DNA of 64,000 nucleotides from Ambrosia x helenae (GCA_030844895.1 CM061228.1:53247081-53311080); one strand, 5' to 3'. Positions 1 through 11,944 are shown, counted from the stretch's first letter. Program-made: numbers and translations. The notes: generated by a model not told the origin, from the sequence alone.

Positions 1-1776
1 ATAGAAGCTCCGAAACCGGTAAGTTCTAATTTTCCATCTTCTAATAATGAAAAATATTGTGGTACATGTGATAGACTTCAAGGCGAAGTTAAGGACTTAA
101 AGTACCAACTTGATAGTGCTAGAACCGCCTTAGAGTCTTATCGCAAGAAAGAAAGAGATGTGAATAAGCTGCTTGATAACTTCAAGAAAGACATTTCTGA
201 TTTAACTAAAACTTTGTCACAAAAACAAACTGCCATTAATAACTATAATAATGAAATTGAAGAAACAAATTTAGAAATGGCAAATATGAAAGGTTTTTCA
301 GAAAAGATAAACAAAAAGCTTGAAAGTTATCTAAATGTAGCTTATGTTCTAGACCACATCATTGAGGAACCAAGCCCTATTGTGAGTTACAAATCAGTAC
401 CTTCTCCGGTGTTATTTGAAAATCACATGTTTAATACTATGACACCAAAAAGTTCTGATAAATCTGGATCTACATCAGAGAATGAATCAAACACTTCTAG
501 TGTTGGTGATCCAAATTCTGATGTAAAACCAATTTTGGGATTAAATATTGAGGGCGTTGTGGTAGAAACTGATGATTCTGATACTGAGAATGAGGTACCT
601 AAAAAGAATGTTGATATTCCTTCAGAAAATCACATTAGGACTAATGAGTGTTACTCAAAGGTACAACATCCTCTGAAAGCTGAAAAAAATCAGAATCAAT
701 CGGTGAAGCAGAATGTAAAAGGTGATTGTAATGACAAATCTGTGAAAGTGTTTTATCGGATGGGAGGATCCGATAAAATAATTTCTGATGAAGAATATCC
801 GATACAGATCGCTAATTACTCTAAAATTGACAAAATTTGGCAAGAAAGCACAATTTGGTTTCCTAAATCTGAAAGGACAAATGGTATGCCACCAGAATTA
901 ATCAAGCGACTGTATGCTGATGATTCTAACACATCAAAGGTCCATGTCACAGAATTTGTTAAACCAAAGGACAAAGTAAATGGTTTTGTTGAACCGACTT
1001 ATTCACTAGAGCCCATTCCTGAGAGTTTGAGGTGGCAGTGCTATAATGATCAAAGATCGGTCAACACATTTTCTAGATTTGGTGATGGAAATAGATTTGA
1101 AGAGTATATAGCCTGTTTCAAATGTGGAGAGAGAGGGCATTTACTTGCTCACTGTCCATATGCGAGACGTAAGAGGTTAGAAGTTGAAAATAGGCAGACT
1201 CATAAAAATCTGAGTGTTGGTGTTCCTCAAAGAAACTTTTATCCTCAAAAGCAACTTCATAACCAAAACAACTTTTATCAAAGAGGAAACCGGCCGGTTG
1301 TTTATGACAATCGAAATCGGATTGCTATGAACAATGGTATGAGATGACCTATGATGAATCCGACTTTTGATAAACATAAGGTTTATTCTAAACCCTATGT
1401 TAAACAAAATGTTGGGCCTTCGGTAGTTAAATCAACCAAGGTTTCTAAGAATGTTCCAAAAAAGGTTGTTTCTAAGAATTCTAACAATGTTCAACCAAAA
1501 TTTCAAACTCAATTTAAAATTCTAAAACGATTGGAACAATCTTGGACATCAAAAGGATCTCAAGGAGCCTCAAGTTCAACTTCTAAACCGGTGAAAGACG
1601 TTTGAAAATCAAATGTTTTAAAGATACCTGTCATTGAAAAGAAAACTGTTTTAGAGAAAAAGATTTCTTCTTGTCAGGAAAAGAATATTTTAAAAGAAAA
1701 TGAATCTTTGAATGTCTGATTTACTGATACTCAAAGACCCAAGACCAACATGGCTTGGGTCCCCCGTAAGAATTAA
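1..1776 (+). pseudogene. Sirevirus gag, C-terminal half, broken
   Basis: Frame 1 is open from base 1 and matches the second half of the intact gag at 51535-55581. It begins at the PKPVSS segment, then has a CGTCDRL motif, a coiled-coil stretch (about 150-350), an acidic region and a CCHC zinc knuckle, CFKCGERGHLLAHC, near 1110-1155. In-frame TGA codons at 1345, 1603 and 1717 interrupt it before the normal terminal TAA at 1774. The product would be a capsid/nucleocapsid polyprotein packaging element RNA in cytoplasmic particles. It is more diverged from copies 3 and 4 than those are from each other, so it is a separate subfamily. Confidence 0.85.
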
Positions 1777-1797
1777 TCATGTTTGTGATTTGTGCAA

Positions 1798-2009
1798 GGA
1801 ATTCCGGTTGGCCCTGTGAGCAGTCTCTGGATTATTGACAGTGGAGCTTCCGGGCCCATGACAGGAGATATGTCGCTCCTTTTTGACATAAAGAATATTA
1901 ATGGAGGGTATGTCGAATTTGCTGGAAACAAAGGAGGTTATATCACCATGGAAGGGAGTGTTAGCAATGGGATAGTGAGTTTTGAGAAGATTTCATATGT
2001 GAAGCAGAT
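1798..2009 (+). pseudogene. Sirevirus pol, protease start only
   Basis: About 70 codons matching the start of the intact pol at 55603. The aspartic protease signature DSGAS is present, but the usual GHM after it reads GPM. The reading frame is the same as gag, separated by the gag TAA and 21 nt. The 3' splice-site-like CAG found before pol in the other copies is CAA here. The frame ends abruptly at the CACTA-like terminus at 2010, and the rest of pol is not found on the other side of that insert. Confidence 0.85.
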
Positions 2010-2570
2010 CACTACAACAAAAATGGTTTTTGAGGACCTTTTGTGTGGGACGCTTGTAAAATGGGGTCCTAAAATCTATTTAATAGGACGAATGAACTTC
2101 CGGGGTCCTTTTATAATATACGCTACTAAACCAGTGTCATAAAAAGCTATTTAAAAGGATTGATGATCCTTTAAGGTCCTATTATCATATAACTTAATAA
2201 GACACTTAAAATGCTGATTCTAATAAAGTAATTTATAAGACATTTAGTTGTTAGTGTCCTATTATGGGGTAATGTAATAGGACACATGATCACTAGGGGT
2301 CCTATTATAACATAACCTAATACGACACTTTATAGTTAAGTATTAAATGTTCGATGTTATAGGACTCTTTCTAGTCGAAGTCATATTAGAACATAACTTA
2401 ATAGGAAACTTGACACATGGGTCTTATAACTTTAACCTTTATAGGACGCTTAATCATTGTGGTGTTATCATAATACACCGTAATAGGACACTTGATATTT
2501 AAGTCATAAAATATCAGTTTTATAAGACACTTATTCGTTAGAGTTTTATTACGTAAAAATGTGAATTTGA
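2010..2570. repeat. CACTA subterminal repeat array
   Basis: A degenerate unit built on GTCCTATTA and its complement TAATAGGAC followed by ACTT recurs every 50-100 bp in both orientations. Clear copies lie near 2190, 2275, 2300, 2360, 2400, 2440 and 2490. Such arrays are the known transposase-binding regions of CACTA elements. Confidence 0.6.
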
Positions 2571-3084
2571 ATTCGACAAGGAGTAATGTTAATTTGTAAT
2601 TTGTTGAAAACATAGTGTGATATTTAGATATGAAGTTAGATGCAATTACAAGTATTTGTCTTGAAAATAGATGTGAAGTTGGATTCAGTTACTAGTATTT
2701 GTGTTTTAACCTTCAATAGTTAGTGCCCTTTATTTACAAAAGAATGCAACGGTATGTTTGAGGTATAGTTTTTTTCCCTTTTTTTTTTCCCGGTTTTGAA
2801 TAAAAAGATTTAGAATGTAACAGGTATTTTACATTCAACTTTTTATTATGCCATTTATTTAATAACACTAATATAATGATTACTTTAATTTTGATTAGAC
2901 CCAAAAATTCTTATGTTTGGTCGTGAGAAATATGACCACAAAAAAGGGAACCCATAGAAAAAAATACCGGATCTGGCACTGATCCATTGGTAATAATTGC
3001 CTATTTTAACCAGGAAATACTCAGTTCGAGTCATGCTTCCTACGCCAATTCTCTGATTTTGTGTTCTTATTTTTTTTATTTATT
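2571..3084. other. AT-rich stretch without recognised features
   Basis: Long T runs and no open frame of note. No repeat or gene recognised. Probably the interior of the CACTA-like insert. Confidence 0.3.
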
Positions 3085-3250
3085 TAAATCTCACATTAGG
3101 GTTTTATAAATATAACAGCCTCCTCTATAACATTCAAATATCTGGATCTTGCTCCAGCCGACCATCCCCGCCCCTGCAGCTCCGGCTCCTCCACGGCTCC
3201 ACTCACTCCACCTCTAGCTTCGTCCGGTCGCAACTCCTTCCACAAGGTAA
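3085..3250 (+). promoter_or_regulatory. Gene-like promoter, 5' leader and splice donor
   Basis: A TATA-like TTTATAAATATAA (about 3103-3115) is followed by a CT-rich, untranslated-leader-like stretch and a strong donor, CACAAG|GTAAGTAG, at about 3246. This is how the first non-coding exon of a plant gene looks. It lies inside the CACTA-like insert, so it may be captured host sequence or the promoter of a lost transposon gene. Confidence 0.35.
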
Positions 3251-3990
3251 GTAGTTGATGTTTCTAGAAGATTTTAGTTTTTAGTTTTTTTCGTTTTTGA
3301 CATACCGGGCTTAGTTGTTTTTAAATGGAAGAGTTTATATTTTTCAAGTATATGAATGGCGAATGGCGATGGCGGCGGTACAAGGGACGAATGGCGACGA
3401 CGAGTTTCAAGGAGATGTATTCAGATATTCAGAATTGGGGTTATTTCGGTTGTCGAAATATATGGGTTTTCATTTTATATCCTGAAGTTTGAGTAATGTT
3501 GCTGTTGGTAAACGTATCGAGACGACGGTTATGTCGGTGCTAGTGGCGGTCGCCAATGGTTGTGGTGGATTGATTCTTCGTCATGCCGTTAACCAGATTT
3601 AACCAGGGTCCTTCCGAAGGTACAAATTCTACAACTGAATATACAAATTAGGCGATTTATGCTTCAACCCATTGCCTATTTATCTGAGATTCTTTTATTT
3701 TTTATTGAATTAATCAACAATAGTAAATGGCAAAGTGATAATAGTGCATCAACTACGTACAATCAACAGCAATGGAGATAGATTATCACTAAAGAATTGT
3801 AGTAGATAAAATCATCATGAGCAATGCATAAGCCCACCTAAACATTAATTAAAAAGTGATGTATTGTAACTTTAAAAAGGTTAATGAATATTTTCTGTTT
3901 ATAAATATGTTCTGATAGTTTTTGAAACAAAAATTTCTAACAATGTATATGCTACTCTCAACCAAATTTTAGGTCACTAAACCTCTGTTT

Positions 3991-4230
3991 ACCTCAGTTG
4001 CGAAACCTTTACTTGATGCTGGTGACCGAACATTATGTGAATTCGCAAATTGGCGTGGCTGTGGATGGGGCGGCGAATCTCAAGCCTTTTTATTAGTGGA
4101 GCATGGTTGTGAGGATTGAGAAGTAGTTGAAGTGTGATGGTTTTACGGCGAAGGCTGCTTTGTTGACGGTTTTAGGTAGTGTGATCTGTGTCATTCGGTG
4201 ATGTGAAGGAATTAGGAGTTACTTGTGAGT
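3991..4230 (+). other. Possible captured exon, unrecognised
   Basis: A 3' splice-site-like TTTACCTCAG at 3988-3997 precedes sequence with balanced base composition, unlike the AT-rich flanks. The frame beginning at 3998 is open for 31 codons and then meets two TAG codons, after which protein-like sequence continues. I considered an ARM-repeat/U-box ligase fragment, but the match is too weak to name it. Confidence 0.25.
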
Positions 4231-4334
4231 GAAATGATGTGTGTTTGCATACTGTTTTTGCTTTATTATTTAAGAGTAATGCCGTTTTCTGTCTAGAAGG
4301 AGGCGGTCTGTTTCGGCTGCTCGTTCATCAGGAG

Positions 4335-4595
4335 GTGTGTTTGAATCAAAATCAGAGGTTAATAATGTTTAGAATTGGATTTAGTCATTTTGAATTTGAA
4401 CTGTGGTCATTCGACCATTTTGTAGGGTCGAACGAACACAAAACAGGTCGAATGCACATTATTATTGCTCATTCGATACAGTTCATTCTCATTCGAACCT
4501 ACGTTAGGTTGAATGAAGAAGATTTTTGACCATTTTCATGTTTTTATCCGATTTAACGTATTTTTATGATTGGTTTGTTTGTTTTTGCAGATATA
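4335..4595 (+). promoter_or_regulatory. Sirevirus ORF3 leader with hairpins and 3' splice site
   Basis: Equivalent to the end of the pol-ORF3 spacer of copy 4. It contains TTCG/CGAA hairpins (arms CATTCGACC with GGGTCGAACG near 4412-4436, and CATTCGAACC with AGGTTGAATG near 4490-4518). It ends in a T-rich tract and GCAG at 4587-4590, six bases before the ORF3 ATG at 4596. The TATA part seen in copy 4 is not present here. Confidence 0.5.
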
Positions 4596-7050
4596 ATGGC
4601 TGAACAACCACAACAAGAAGTTCCAGAACACGCAGCACCAAAACCACTAAACTTTGAAAAAAAAACATAACTGCTGTGCTTATGTTGGAGATGTTGGAAC
4701 ATATGAAGAATTCTTTGGAATCGTCGAGTTTCTAAAGAGATGCAGAGTGATCTACGCTATTGCCAAGCCAATGACTATATACAAGGATCATCAAGTTCAT
4801 TTTTGGGAGAAATCTGCCATAACATTTTGGGATAACAATACGCTTATTGAAAGTAGAATTCAAGGCAATTTAGTGTTAGTTTCTAAACAAGACATCAGAG
4901 AGGCATTGCAACTACAAGATTCTCCTACTGATCCAAGAGAACTATCATGGACTGAACATCGCAAGTGTTTCTTAAGGATGAAGTATAATGGTCCAATTAC
5001 AGACTGTTTACCACACAAAGCCAAACTGTGTCCTCAATACAAGTATCTGTTACATGTAATTCTACATGTGTTTGGACCAGTAAGTGGAGGCTATGACATG
5101 CTGAGGAAGAGTTTATGTTCATTGGTGGTTGCTCTCATTCTAAACAAGCCTTTCAATGTGTCTAGAATGATATTCCATCACATGATTGAAGTTTTGCAAG
5201 GATTGAAGAAAGACAGATTCTTAATGTATCCCATGTTTCTACAGATGGTATTTGATAACAAGTATCCAGATTTAAGGAGAGATCCAGTGCAGATTATTAA
5301 CCAAGTTCATATGAATCAGACTACTTTGAGTAGGATGATAGCTTACAAGGGAGTTCCTGATGATCAGAAACCACCACACAAGAACTTGTTTGGACATTTG
5401 AGATCAATTGCTTACAAGGATCCAGGTCCAGATAAAGTAATAAATGCTAATAATTATTCTGATTTGGATAGTCCTTTATGTCCGATTGATAAGACTGCTA
5501 AGAGAAAGAGACAAGTGATCAACAAGGGAGCAAAATCAGGAAAGGGTAAACCAGTGGTAGTTGAAAAAGAATCCAAGTCAAAGAAGGTGACTAAAAGAAA
5601 AGGTAAGACAAATACGTTGCTTGTTGACGAAGATTCCGTAGATTCTGAAGAATCAGAAGACGAAGCTGAATGGGATTCTGCTACAGAAACTGCTAAGGTT
5701 ACTAATCCCAAGGCCATTGAGATTAGTATGCCTAAAGCATTGGAAAAGATTTATGAGGAGCAGAGGAATAAGACTGTGACTAAAGAAAATGACGAACTGA
5801 CACTAAATCTTGATGATATGCAAGGTTCACCAGTTACAGGAGCTAAAATTGTTCGTGGAAGGAAGAAAACGATGTCAAAGAAAGAAGCTCCTAGAAAGAA
5901 GAGAAACAGGGAGATTGATATGTTGATTGTTGGGAAGAAAGTTCCAGTAGCAATTAGTTCTAAAGCAATAACAACAGTAATATCCCCAGTCACAAAGAAG
6001 AAGAAAAGAACTCAAGATGTTATTACTACAGATCCATCATCACAATTGAATCCTAATAAGATCTATGCAACTTTAAAGAGTGTTTTGGAAGAGTTACAAT
6101 AGAAAACAGAGAAACCCATAGCAGAATCTAGTTCTACTCCAAAGGTTACAGTTTCTGATGAAGTAATGGAAGCTGTTAATTGTCAGATTGCCAATGCTAT
6201 GAAAGCATTCAATCAGCAATAGGCAGAAACTAAGCAGATGAAAGAGAATGAATCTGATATGCTGAAGATTGTATTATCTTTTATGAAGTGTCAAGATGAA
6301 TTAGAAGAAACAGTCAAGATGCTTAAGACTTTTTAGAGGAGAAAAAGAAAAAGAATTAAGCTGATTGAAGGAGAGAACAAAGAGTTGAGAAAAATTATTG
6401 ACAAATTGTACTCGAAGCACCACAATTGAAGGAAGGTGAGGAAGAAGAGGAAGAATAGGAACAACAGGTTGATTATGACAGTTCTGATGAAGAGGATAAA
6501 GATGATGATGACGATGAAGATGATAGTGATGATGATGATGATGATGATAATGCAGGAGGAAAAAGTTCTAACCAAGACAAAGAATCAAGTGATAAAGATT
6601 CTGATGATGGTGAGGATGATGCAAACCAGTTCAGGTTCAAGAAAAGAGATTCTGATAAAGGTAGCAAAGGTGAATCAAGTTCTAAAGAAAAGAAAGGAAG
6701 TGAAAATGTTGACGAAGGTCAAAGTATATTCTGGACTGAAAAGATCCGTGCCTTAACTAATGATGACAAGATATTGTACAAACATATGCTTGAAAGAAAT
6801 ATTTGGACAATAGAACTGACTAGAAGATTTCCTAAGATCATTGAAGGTGATGATATGAAGTATTTGATTGATTATCAAGATCCTTATCTTGAGGATGGAG
6901 AGTTATCTACAGCAATGACGAATGAAGTACTTGAAGGTATTGCAAAGCAGATAGGGAAATCACTAGAAGATATCATGAAAGAACAAGTGATTCCTGATAT
7001 TCCAGTGAAAGAAGCAGGAACACATTCAGATGATCAAGATGCTCCATTCT
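4596..7050 (+). pseudogene. Sirevirus ORF3, 5' part, broken
   Basis: Starts ATGGCTGAACAACC as in the open ORF3 of copy 4 (61470). One extra A in a nine-A run at about 4655 shifts the frame, so the main surviving frame runs 4654-6102. It has a conserved N-terminal domain (HNCCAYVGDV, then IVEFLKR, GPVSGGYDMLRKSL and MYPMFLQMVF), a lysine-rich and acidic middle with nuclear-signal-like KRKR and KKKKR, a heptad-like coiled coil, and an Asp/Ser-rich run coded by GAT repeats (6480-6560). TAG codons at 6100, 6220 and 6334, plus frameshifts, break it. Gypsy-1 interrupts it at 7051. Function is unknown; no membrane segment or signal peptide is visible. Confidence 0.75.
6480..6560 (+). repeat. GAT-rich low-complexity run
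   Basis: Imperfect GATGATGAC repeats coding the acidic Asp-rich part of Sirevirus ORF3. The same run occurs in copy 4 at about 63470-63570, so it is an inherited part of ORF3 and not a random microsatellite. Confidence 0.6.
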
Positions 7051-7488
7051 TGTCACACCCTCAAATTTCCACGTGCGGAGTTTTACCGCGACGCGCATGA
7101 CAAACCAGGATCCAAGTCAACGATCACAATAAACGACACTATATGATATGAAAACAACGTAAATTGCCCATTTAACTTTTCAAAATCGTTCCAACACAGC
7201 GGAAACAAAATATGTTATTACAACTCAAAATGAAATTTAAAATCTGAAATGTTTATCAAAACACGCTTATGATTCCTAGACGTCGTGAGACTCCGTGCGC
7301 CTATCAATAGCTGCTACCTTAGCGACCTGAGACAAACATGCTAAAGAACGTCAGCAAATAATGCCGGTGAGTTCAAAGGTTTTTAAGTAAAACGTTTCAT
7401 GAACTTTTGAAAGACTATCATGATACTACCGACCGATGAAAACTCTTGTTAAACGTTTGAACTCCATAATGAACCTCCCAAACGAACT

Positions 7489-7615
7489 ATCGCCCACCGC
7501 GATTAACGAACTGCCATTCCATGGCTAACGAACTGCTATATCATAGCTAACGAACTACCACACAGTGGCTAACAAACGACCGCATCGTAGCTAACGAACT
7601 GCCACATCGTGGCCA
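7489..7615. repeat. Tandem mini-hairpin array in gypsy-1 LTR
   Basis: Six units of about 23 bp, each a linker close to CTAACGAACTG followed by a small inverted repeat. The arms differ between units yet mostly remain complementary: CGC/GCG, CCAT/ATGG, CTAT/ATAG, CCAC/GTGG, a weaker fifth unit, and CCAC/GTGG. The truncated LTR carries the first four units at about 12358-12438. Confidence 0.7.
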
Positions 7616-8980
7616 TGTAATACTGAACATGAATGAATACTTTGAACCCAAATGAACACTCCCAAACGTAATGAACTTACGAACACATTTGACACGCGTT
7701 TAAGGAACACAGCATGTTTTCTCCACCGAAAATGTAAAACCAGTAAAAGAGTGGGGCCGTGAAACTCACCTTTGAGTGTGTCTTCTTAATACTAGAGGTC
7801 CGACCCGTGTATGATACCCCCGACTAATGACAACCTAGTAATGAGTTTACATAAGTGTGATGACTACTAACCCCGATTGTCCAGATCTTGACTCTATGTG
7901 TTTAAAAGTGTGTTTAAACGTTAACCGGACATACAAAACAGACCCGACATCCGTTGGTGACCCATTACATCAATTAGTCATGCATGTAAGGTTAACACAT
8001 AAGTTTCAAGCATAAAACACTTAGTTTGCATCAAAAATCTCATTTTAAGTTGTCTAGGGTCGAACCAGGATTCATAAGTTCCACCTTCACCCCTTTCTTG
8101 CCACGTTCGACCCATTTGAGCCACGTTCAACCAATCTGAAGTCCAAGTTCAACCCTGGGTTCCACCTTCGACCCCACGACCGGTAGAAGGTGCCCAGGTT
8201 GACCCTGGCAGTATGTTTTTCCCCAAAACTCTTCAAAACATCCGAAAACATCACGAAACATCATGAATCACAGCAGTCCATTATCATTAACATATTCCCA
8301 TAAAACCCTACCAATTTTATCCCAAAATCTATCCGTTTTACAAGTTACCCAAAATAGTAAATTATGGAGATGTCACATCAAACGCATGCAATCTTTACCC
8401 AATTAGGAAACTTTCTGAAATCAATCAATAATCAACCTAATACACTTAGTTTATCATGAACAAGAAACCCCCAATCATATCCTTATCACAATCATCATGA
8501 ACAAGCCCTAGGTCTAACCCAAAATCCCCAAAATGAACAAAACATCATCAATAATCAATTGTAACCTATCTTAATCATAAATCATCATCAATAACAGTCC
8601 TAGATCATTCTTATAACATCTAAATAGCAATAAATCATCAAACAATGCATAACACCACATAAACACCATTAACACATGTTAATTCGTATGAAAACTCATT
8701 GTTTATGAATAGGTTTTGTTTAGAAAGGTGTTAGGAAGATTTTTATTCATGAAAACATGTTTGAATCAGATCTGGACTCTTGGGGTTTAATGAAAACGAA
8801 TCAAAATGCTTTAAAAAGGATTTAGGATGAAGAACACACCTTAGATCTTTGTTTAGAAGATGTTTGTAGATTAGATTATGGAAAACAAGAGCAAAAACTC
8901 CTTCCTCAATGATTAAAGTTGCTAGAGAGTGTTTATAGGCGTTTAGGGTTTGTGAAATGGTGAAAAATGACAAAGTGTGG

Positions 8981-8990
8981 TATTTATACT
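8981..8990 (-). promoter_or_regulatory. Gypsy-1 LTR TATA box
   Basis: On the minus strand the sequence reads AGTATAAATA. It lies about 6 bp downstream of the last of four TTCG/CGAA hairpins, the same arrangement as in the Sirevirus LTRs. Confidence 0.6.
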
Positions 8991-8995
8991 GGTCC

Positions 8996-9172
8996 ACGTT
9001 CGCCCCTTTCTCAAGGTCGAATGTACCCACATTCGCCCTTTGTTCGCGGTCGAATGTACCTTTACTGGTCGAATGAACTTCTATTGTTTTCACATCCCAG
9101 GTTCGCCCTTACATTATGGGTCGAACCACGATCATTTCCCAGGTTCGCCCCCACGCTATGGGTTGAACCTGG
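8996..9172. repeat. TTCG/CGAA hairpin cluster, gypsy-1 LTR
   Basis: Four inverted repeats: 8996-9024 (ACGTTCG with CGAATGT), 9029-9057 (ACATTCG with CGAATGT), 9100-9127 (GGTTCG with CGAACC) and 9139-9172 (CCAGGTT with AACCTGG). The stem bases outside TTCG/CGAA change together. The hairpin next to the TATA box is nearly identical in sequence to the one next to the TATA box of Sirevirus copy 4. Confidence 0.7.
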
Positions 9173-9561
9173 ACCTATGTTTTTTGGTCTTTCCAGTTTG
9201 TCGTGTTTAACGCATTTTAACACATCCTAACACATGAACATGCCATCCTAATCTATGTTTAACATATATATAAGCATGGAAAATCATCTACACATCGTTT
9301 AAACACGTATTTGCATATAATCCACCATATAAGAATAAATCTACGCATAACTCTTAATTTAGTTTATGTAATTCACCAACAACGGGACTCGTAACGTGTG
9401 TGAGTGTGATTAATCCAATGATCATCCAAATCATTGAACCCTGGACAATACGGACTGTGTTCCGACTCTACTGATCCCGTCAGGTATGTTTAATAAACGT
9501 TTCTTGCTAAGGTAGACTTATGTGTTTATAAAATGTTGACCCAAACAAGTCGGGTGTCACA

Positions 9562-9579
9562 TCATCCCCCTGTTGAAAG
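9562..9579 (-). other. Gypsy-1 polypurine tract
   Basis: On the minus strand CAACAGGGGGATGA directly precedes the 3' LTR, the expected plus-strand primer for reverse transcription. A second copy of the same segment lies at 9648-9670, about 90 bp inside the element. Confidence 0.75.
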
Positions 9580-9756
9580 AATTTTCGTCCCGAAAATTTC
9601 CCGAAGTCAAAGAAAACGAAGCGATGAAAAGAAAAAATTCCCGATCGTCACATCATCCCCCTGTTGAAAGTAATCTCGCCCCGAGATTCACTCTTCGACA
9701 GTCATGAGTGTCGACCTAAGCCTAGTAACGTTTCCCAGAATACAACGAAATGATAA

Positions 9757-11283
9757 TCATGAACAATGAATGAAAACAACAGATAATCTATGTCGGGGAA
9801 CCGCCCTCCCCAAAGTGAATACAGAACAATGAATCCTCCTGATCGAAGGCCTATTAGAGACTACTGTGATCGGTATAAATGATACACCAGTACTGTCCAA
9901 GTAGCATCTCCAAAGGACCCATATCAGACCCATGAGTGCAAAAATGATGACCAAGTACCAGACTAAATGCACATGATGAATACGAAACGCCAAACGAGGT
10001 GAATGAGAATGAATGTAAGCATAACGAGAATCAAGAAAAGAATACTCACGAGTAACAGTATCAGGATCCTCTTCATTCTCCCTAGCGCCAATGACGTAAA
10101 CATGAGGACGAGTAGCCCGACCGCCACCCTCGTTGTTTCCACCGCCGCCCGCAGCCCTTGCCTCGACTTGATTCAATTTTAGGCAATTACGCTTGAGATG
10201 CCCCAGCTCCCCACAGTTATAACACCCTCGATTTCCCTGAAGAACAGGAGCAGGGACAACCGTTTGACCTGGAACTGTTTGGAGATTGACTCTGCAGTCT
10301 CTAGCAACATAGCCCATATGCTGACAACGGTTGCAGCAAAACTTCTCACAACAGCCATAATGATGAAACCCACATTCACCACACTTCGGGAGCTTCCAAG
10401 TATACCCTCAAGATTTCTGCTCAGATGGCACTCCCTCAACATCATGTTTCTTCACCTGCGGCTGGGACGACCCAGCGTTCTTCCCAGCAGTCTCCAACTT
10501 CCTCTTGTTATCCGCAGGGGCTCTTACAGCAGCACCCCTCGGAGGTAGAACGCTCTCATCAACCTTAATGTTGGTTAGTTTGTAAGCTGCCCGAATAGTG
10601 GCCAACATAGTAGTGTGATCAGCGGCAGCAACAAGCCCAGCAATCTCCGACAATAACCCAGCAACGTAGTGTTCAATCCTCCGGTACTCCGATGTAGCCA
10701 ACCCGGGGCACATCACGGCCAACTCGTTGTGCCTAGCAGTAAACTCCTCGATCTCCGACCCGACCATCTTCAGATTCAAAAACTCGTGTTCCAGCTTCAT
10801 AATCTCGTCTCTTGGGCAATACTCTTCCCTCAACATCTGAATAAACTCAGACCATGGCATAACATTGGCCTCACCTAAGCCAAGGTTCACAGTGGTGGAG
10901 TTCCACCAAGTCAAAGCATGTCCCTCCAGAGTAGCAGAAGCATACTTGATGCGATCAGCGTCGGGACAGTTGCACATTGAAAACACCAATTCGATCTTCT
11001 CTAACCACCAGAGCAGTCCCACCGCCCCTTCAGTCCCATTGAAGTAATGGAGCTTACAATCCATGAACTTCTTGTAGGTGCACCCAGACTGCACCTGATT
11101 AGTATTTCCTAGAGTCTGCTGAGCAGCCTGGAAAGCAGCCAATGTAACGTTCAACTGCTGTTGCAACAAGTGCTCCAACTCTGCCTGCATCATGGTGATG
11201 TTCCCACCACCTCGTCCACCGCCATTGCGACCCCCGCCGCCGCCACGGCGTCCACCAGCACGTCCACCAGTACGACCAGACAT
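9757..11283 (-). pseudogene. Gypsy-1 gag, frameshifted
   Basis: The chosen start is the ATG at 11283, giving a Gly/Arg-rich N-terminus (MSGRTGGRAGG) shared in style with gypsy-2 gag; an in-frame ATG at 11319 is possible. The retrotransposon gag domain follows (ALTWWNS, then MLREEYCPRDE, LEHEFLNLK, RRIEHYVAGL). The frame stops at 10408 and resumes in another frame with the zinc knuckle CYNCGELGHLKRNC (about 10181-10222). After a segment reading ENEEDPDTVT, where the protease normally begins, recognisable polyprotein stops. The product would be a capsid/nucleocapsid protein. Confidence 0.85.
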
Positions 11284-11319
11284 GTTCTGCCAAACATGAG
11301 ACAAGACACTCAATACCAC

Positions 11320-11944
11320 TAACAGATCAAGCTACAAGTGACCAACGAATTCAGAACGCGGTTCCAGCATGGCCATTAGTCCGAACACGAAGTCCACCAA
11401 GATTTTCATGTATTTCGATTTATGATTTCGTGTGCACCCGAAATAACAAATCGCTCTACATGGTCCTCTAGGCGTGCTCCTGGCTAGAACTTCCAATCAC
11501 CCGATACCCACCTTCCTAAAAGAAACTGTTATCGCACGAGAATCCCAAAGTGAGCAGTCAATCAGGAGTGTACTATGACAAGTACTAGTGCATGATAGTG
11601 TGTGTGTGTGTGTAGGCAAGTATGTACATTAGAGTATAGAAGGGAGATATCCAAATCCCAGAAAAATCTCAAGAATGTGCCGAATCCAGCCCAATGTACA
11701 CTACTGCCAAGTATAAGCGATGAGCCCCTTCATCTTCAAACCCGAAGAAGAAGAAGATAGGATGAGTGTAGAAATAGTCCATGGATAGATAATACGATGC
11801 TGTGTGATGAGGACACTGACACCCCGACAAGGTTAGTATGTTTATCAAATAACATGACTCGTAACAATGTGTGACCGTCTAACGTGTGTGATAGTCGGCT
11901 ATAGACTAGACTCTACATGCAGTCCTAGTTCACTATAACCATTG
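11320..11944 (-). other. Gypsy-1 untranslated leader
   Basis: Non-coding stretch between primer site and gag on the minus strand. It contains a short (TG)n run at about 11597-11613. No other feature seen. Confidence 0.6.

Larger units (their letters stand above)
2010..4335. mobile_element. CACTA-like DNA transposon remnant with non-TE cargo
   Basis: Sirevirus protease sequence stops exactly where CACTACAACAAAAATGG begins, a typical CACTA terminal inverted repeat. The first 560 bp hold subterminal repeats. I could not find the matching inverted terminus, so the right limit is only where Sirevirus spacer sequence with TTCG/CGAA hairpins seems to resume, near 4335. No transposase is recognisable. 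The middle looks gene-derived. A non-autonomous or truncated CACTA is the best reading. Confidence 0.55.
7051..9561 (-). repeat. Gypsy-1 3' LTR (full, 2511 bp)
   Basis: In plus orientation it begins TGTCACACCC and ends GGGTGTCACA, next to the polypurine tract. Its first 490 bp match the truncated LTR at 11960-12445 closely, apart from an indel of about 48 bp near 7340. It contains a covarying mini-hairpin array (7489-7615), TTCG/CGAA hairpins (8996-9172) and a minus-strand TATA box (8981-8990). Confidence 0.85.

Noticed and set aside
3991..4130. U-box/ARM-repeat ubiquitin ligase fragment
   Set aside because: Similarity limited to about a dozen residues in one frame, while a different frame stays open longer.
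11590..11615. (TG)n tract as a regulatory repeat
   Set aside because: Short run in a degraded leader; nothing links it to function.
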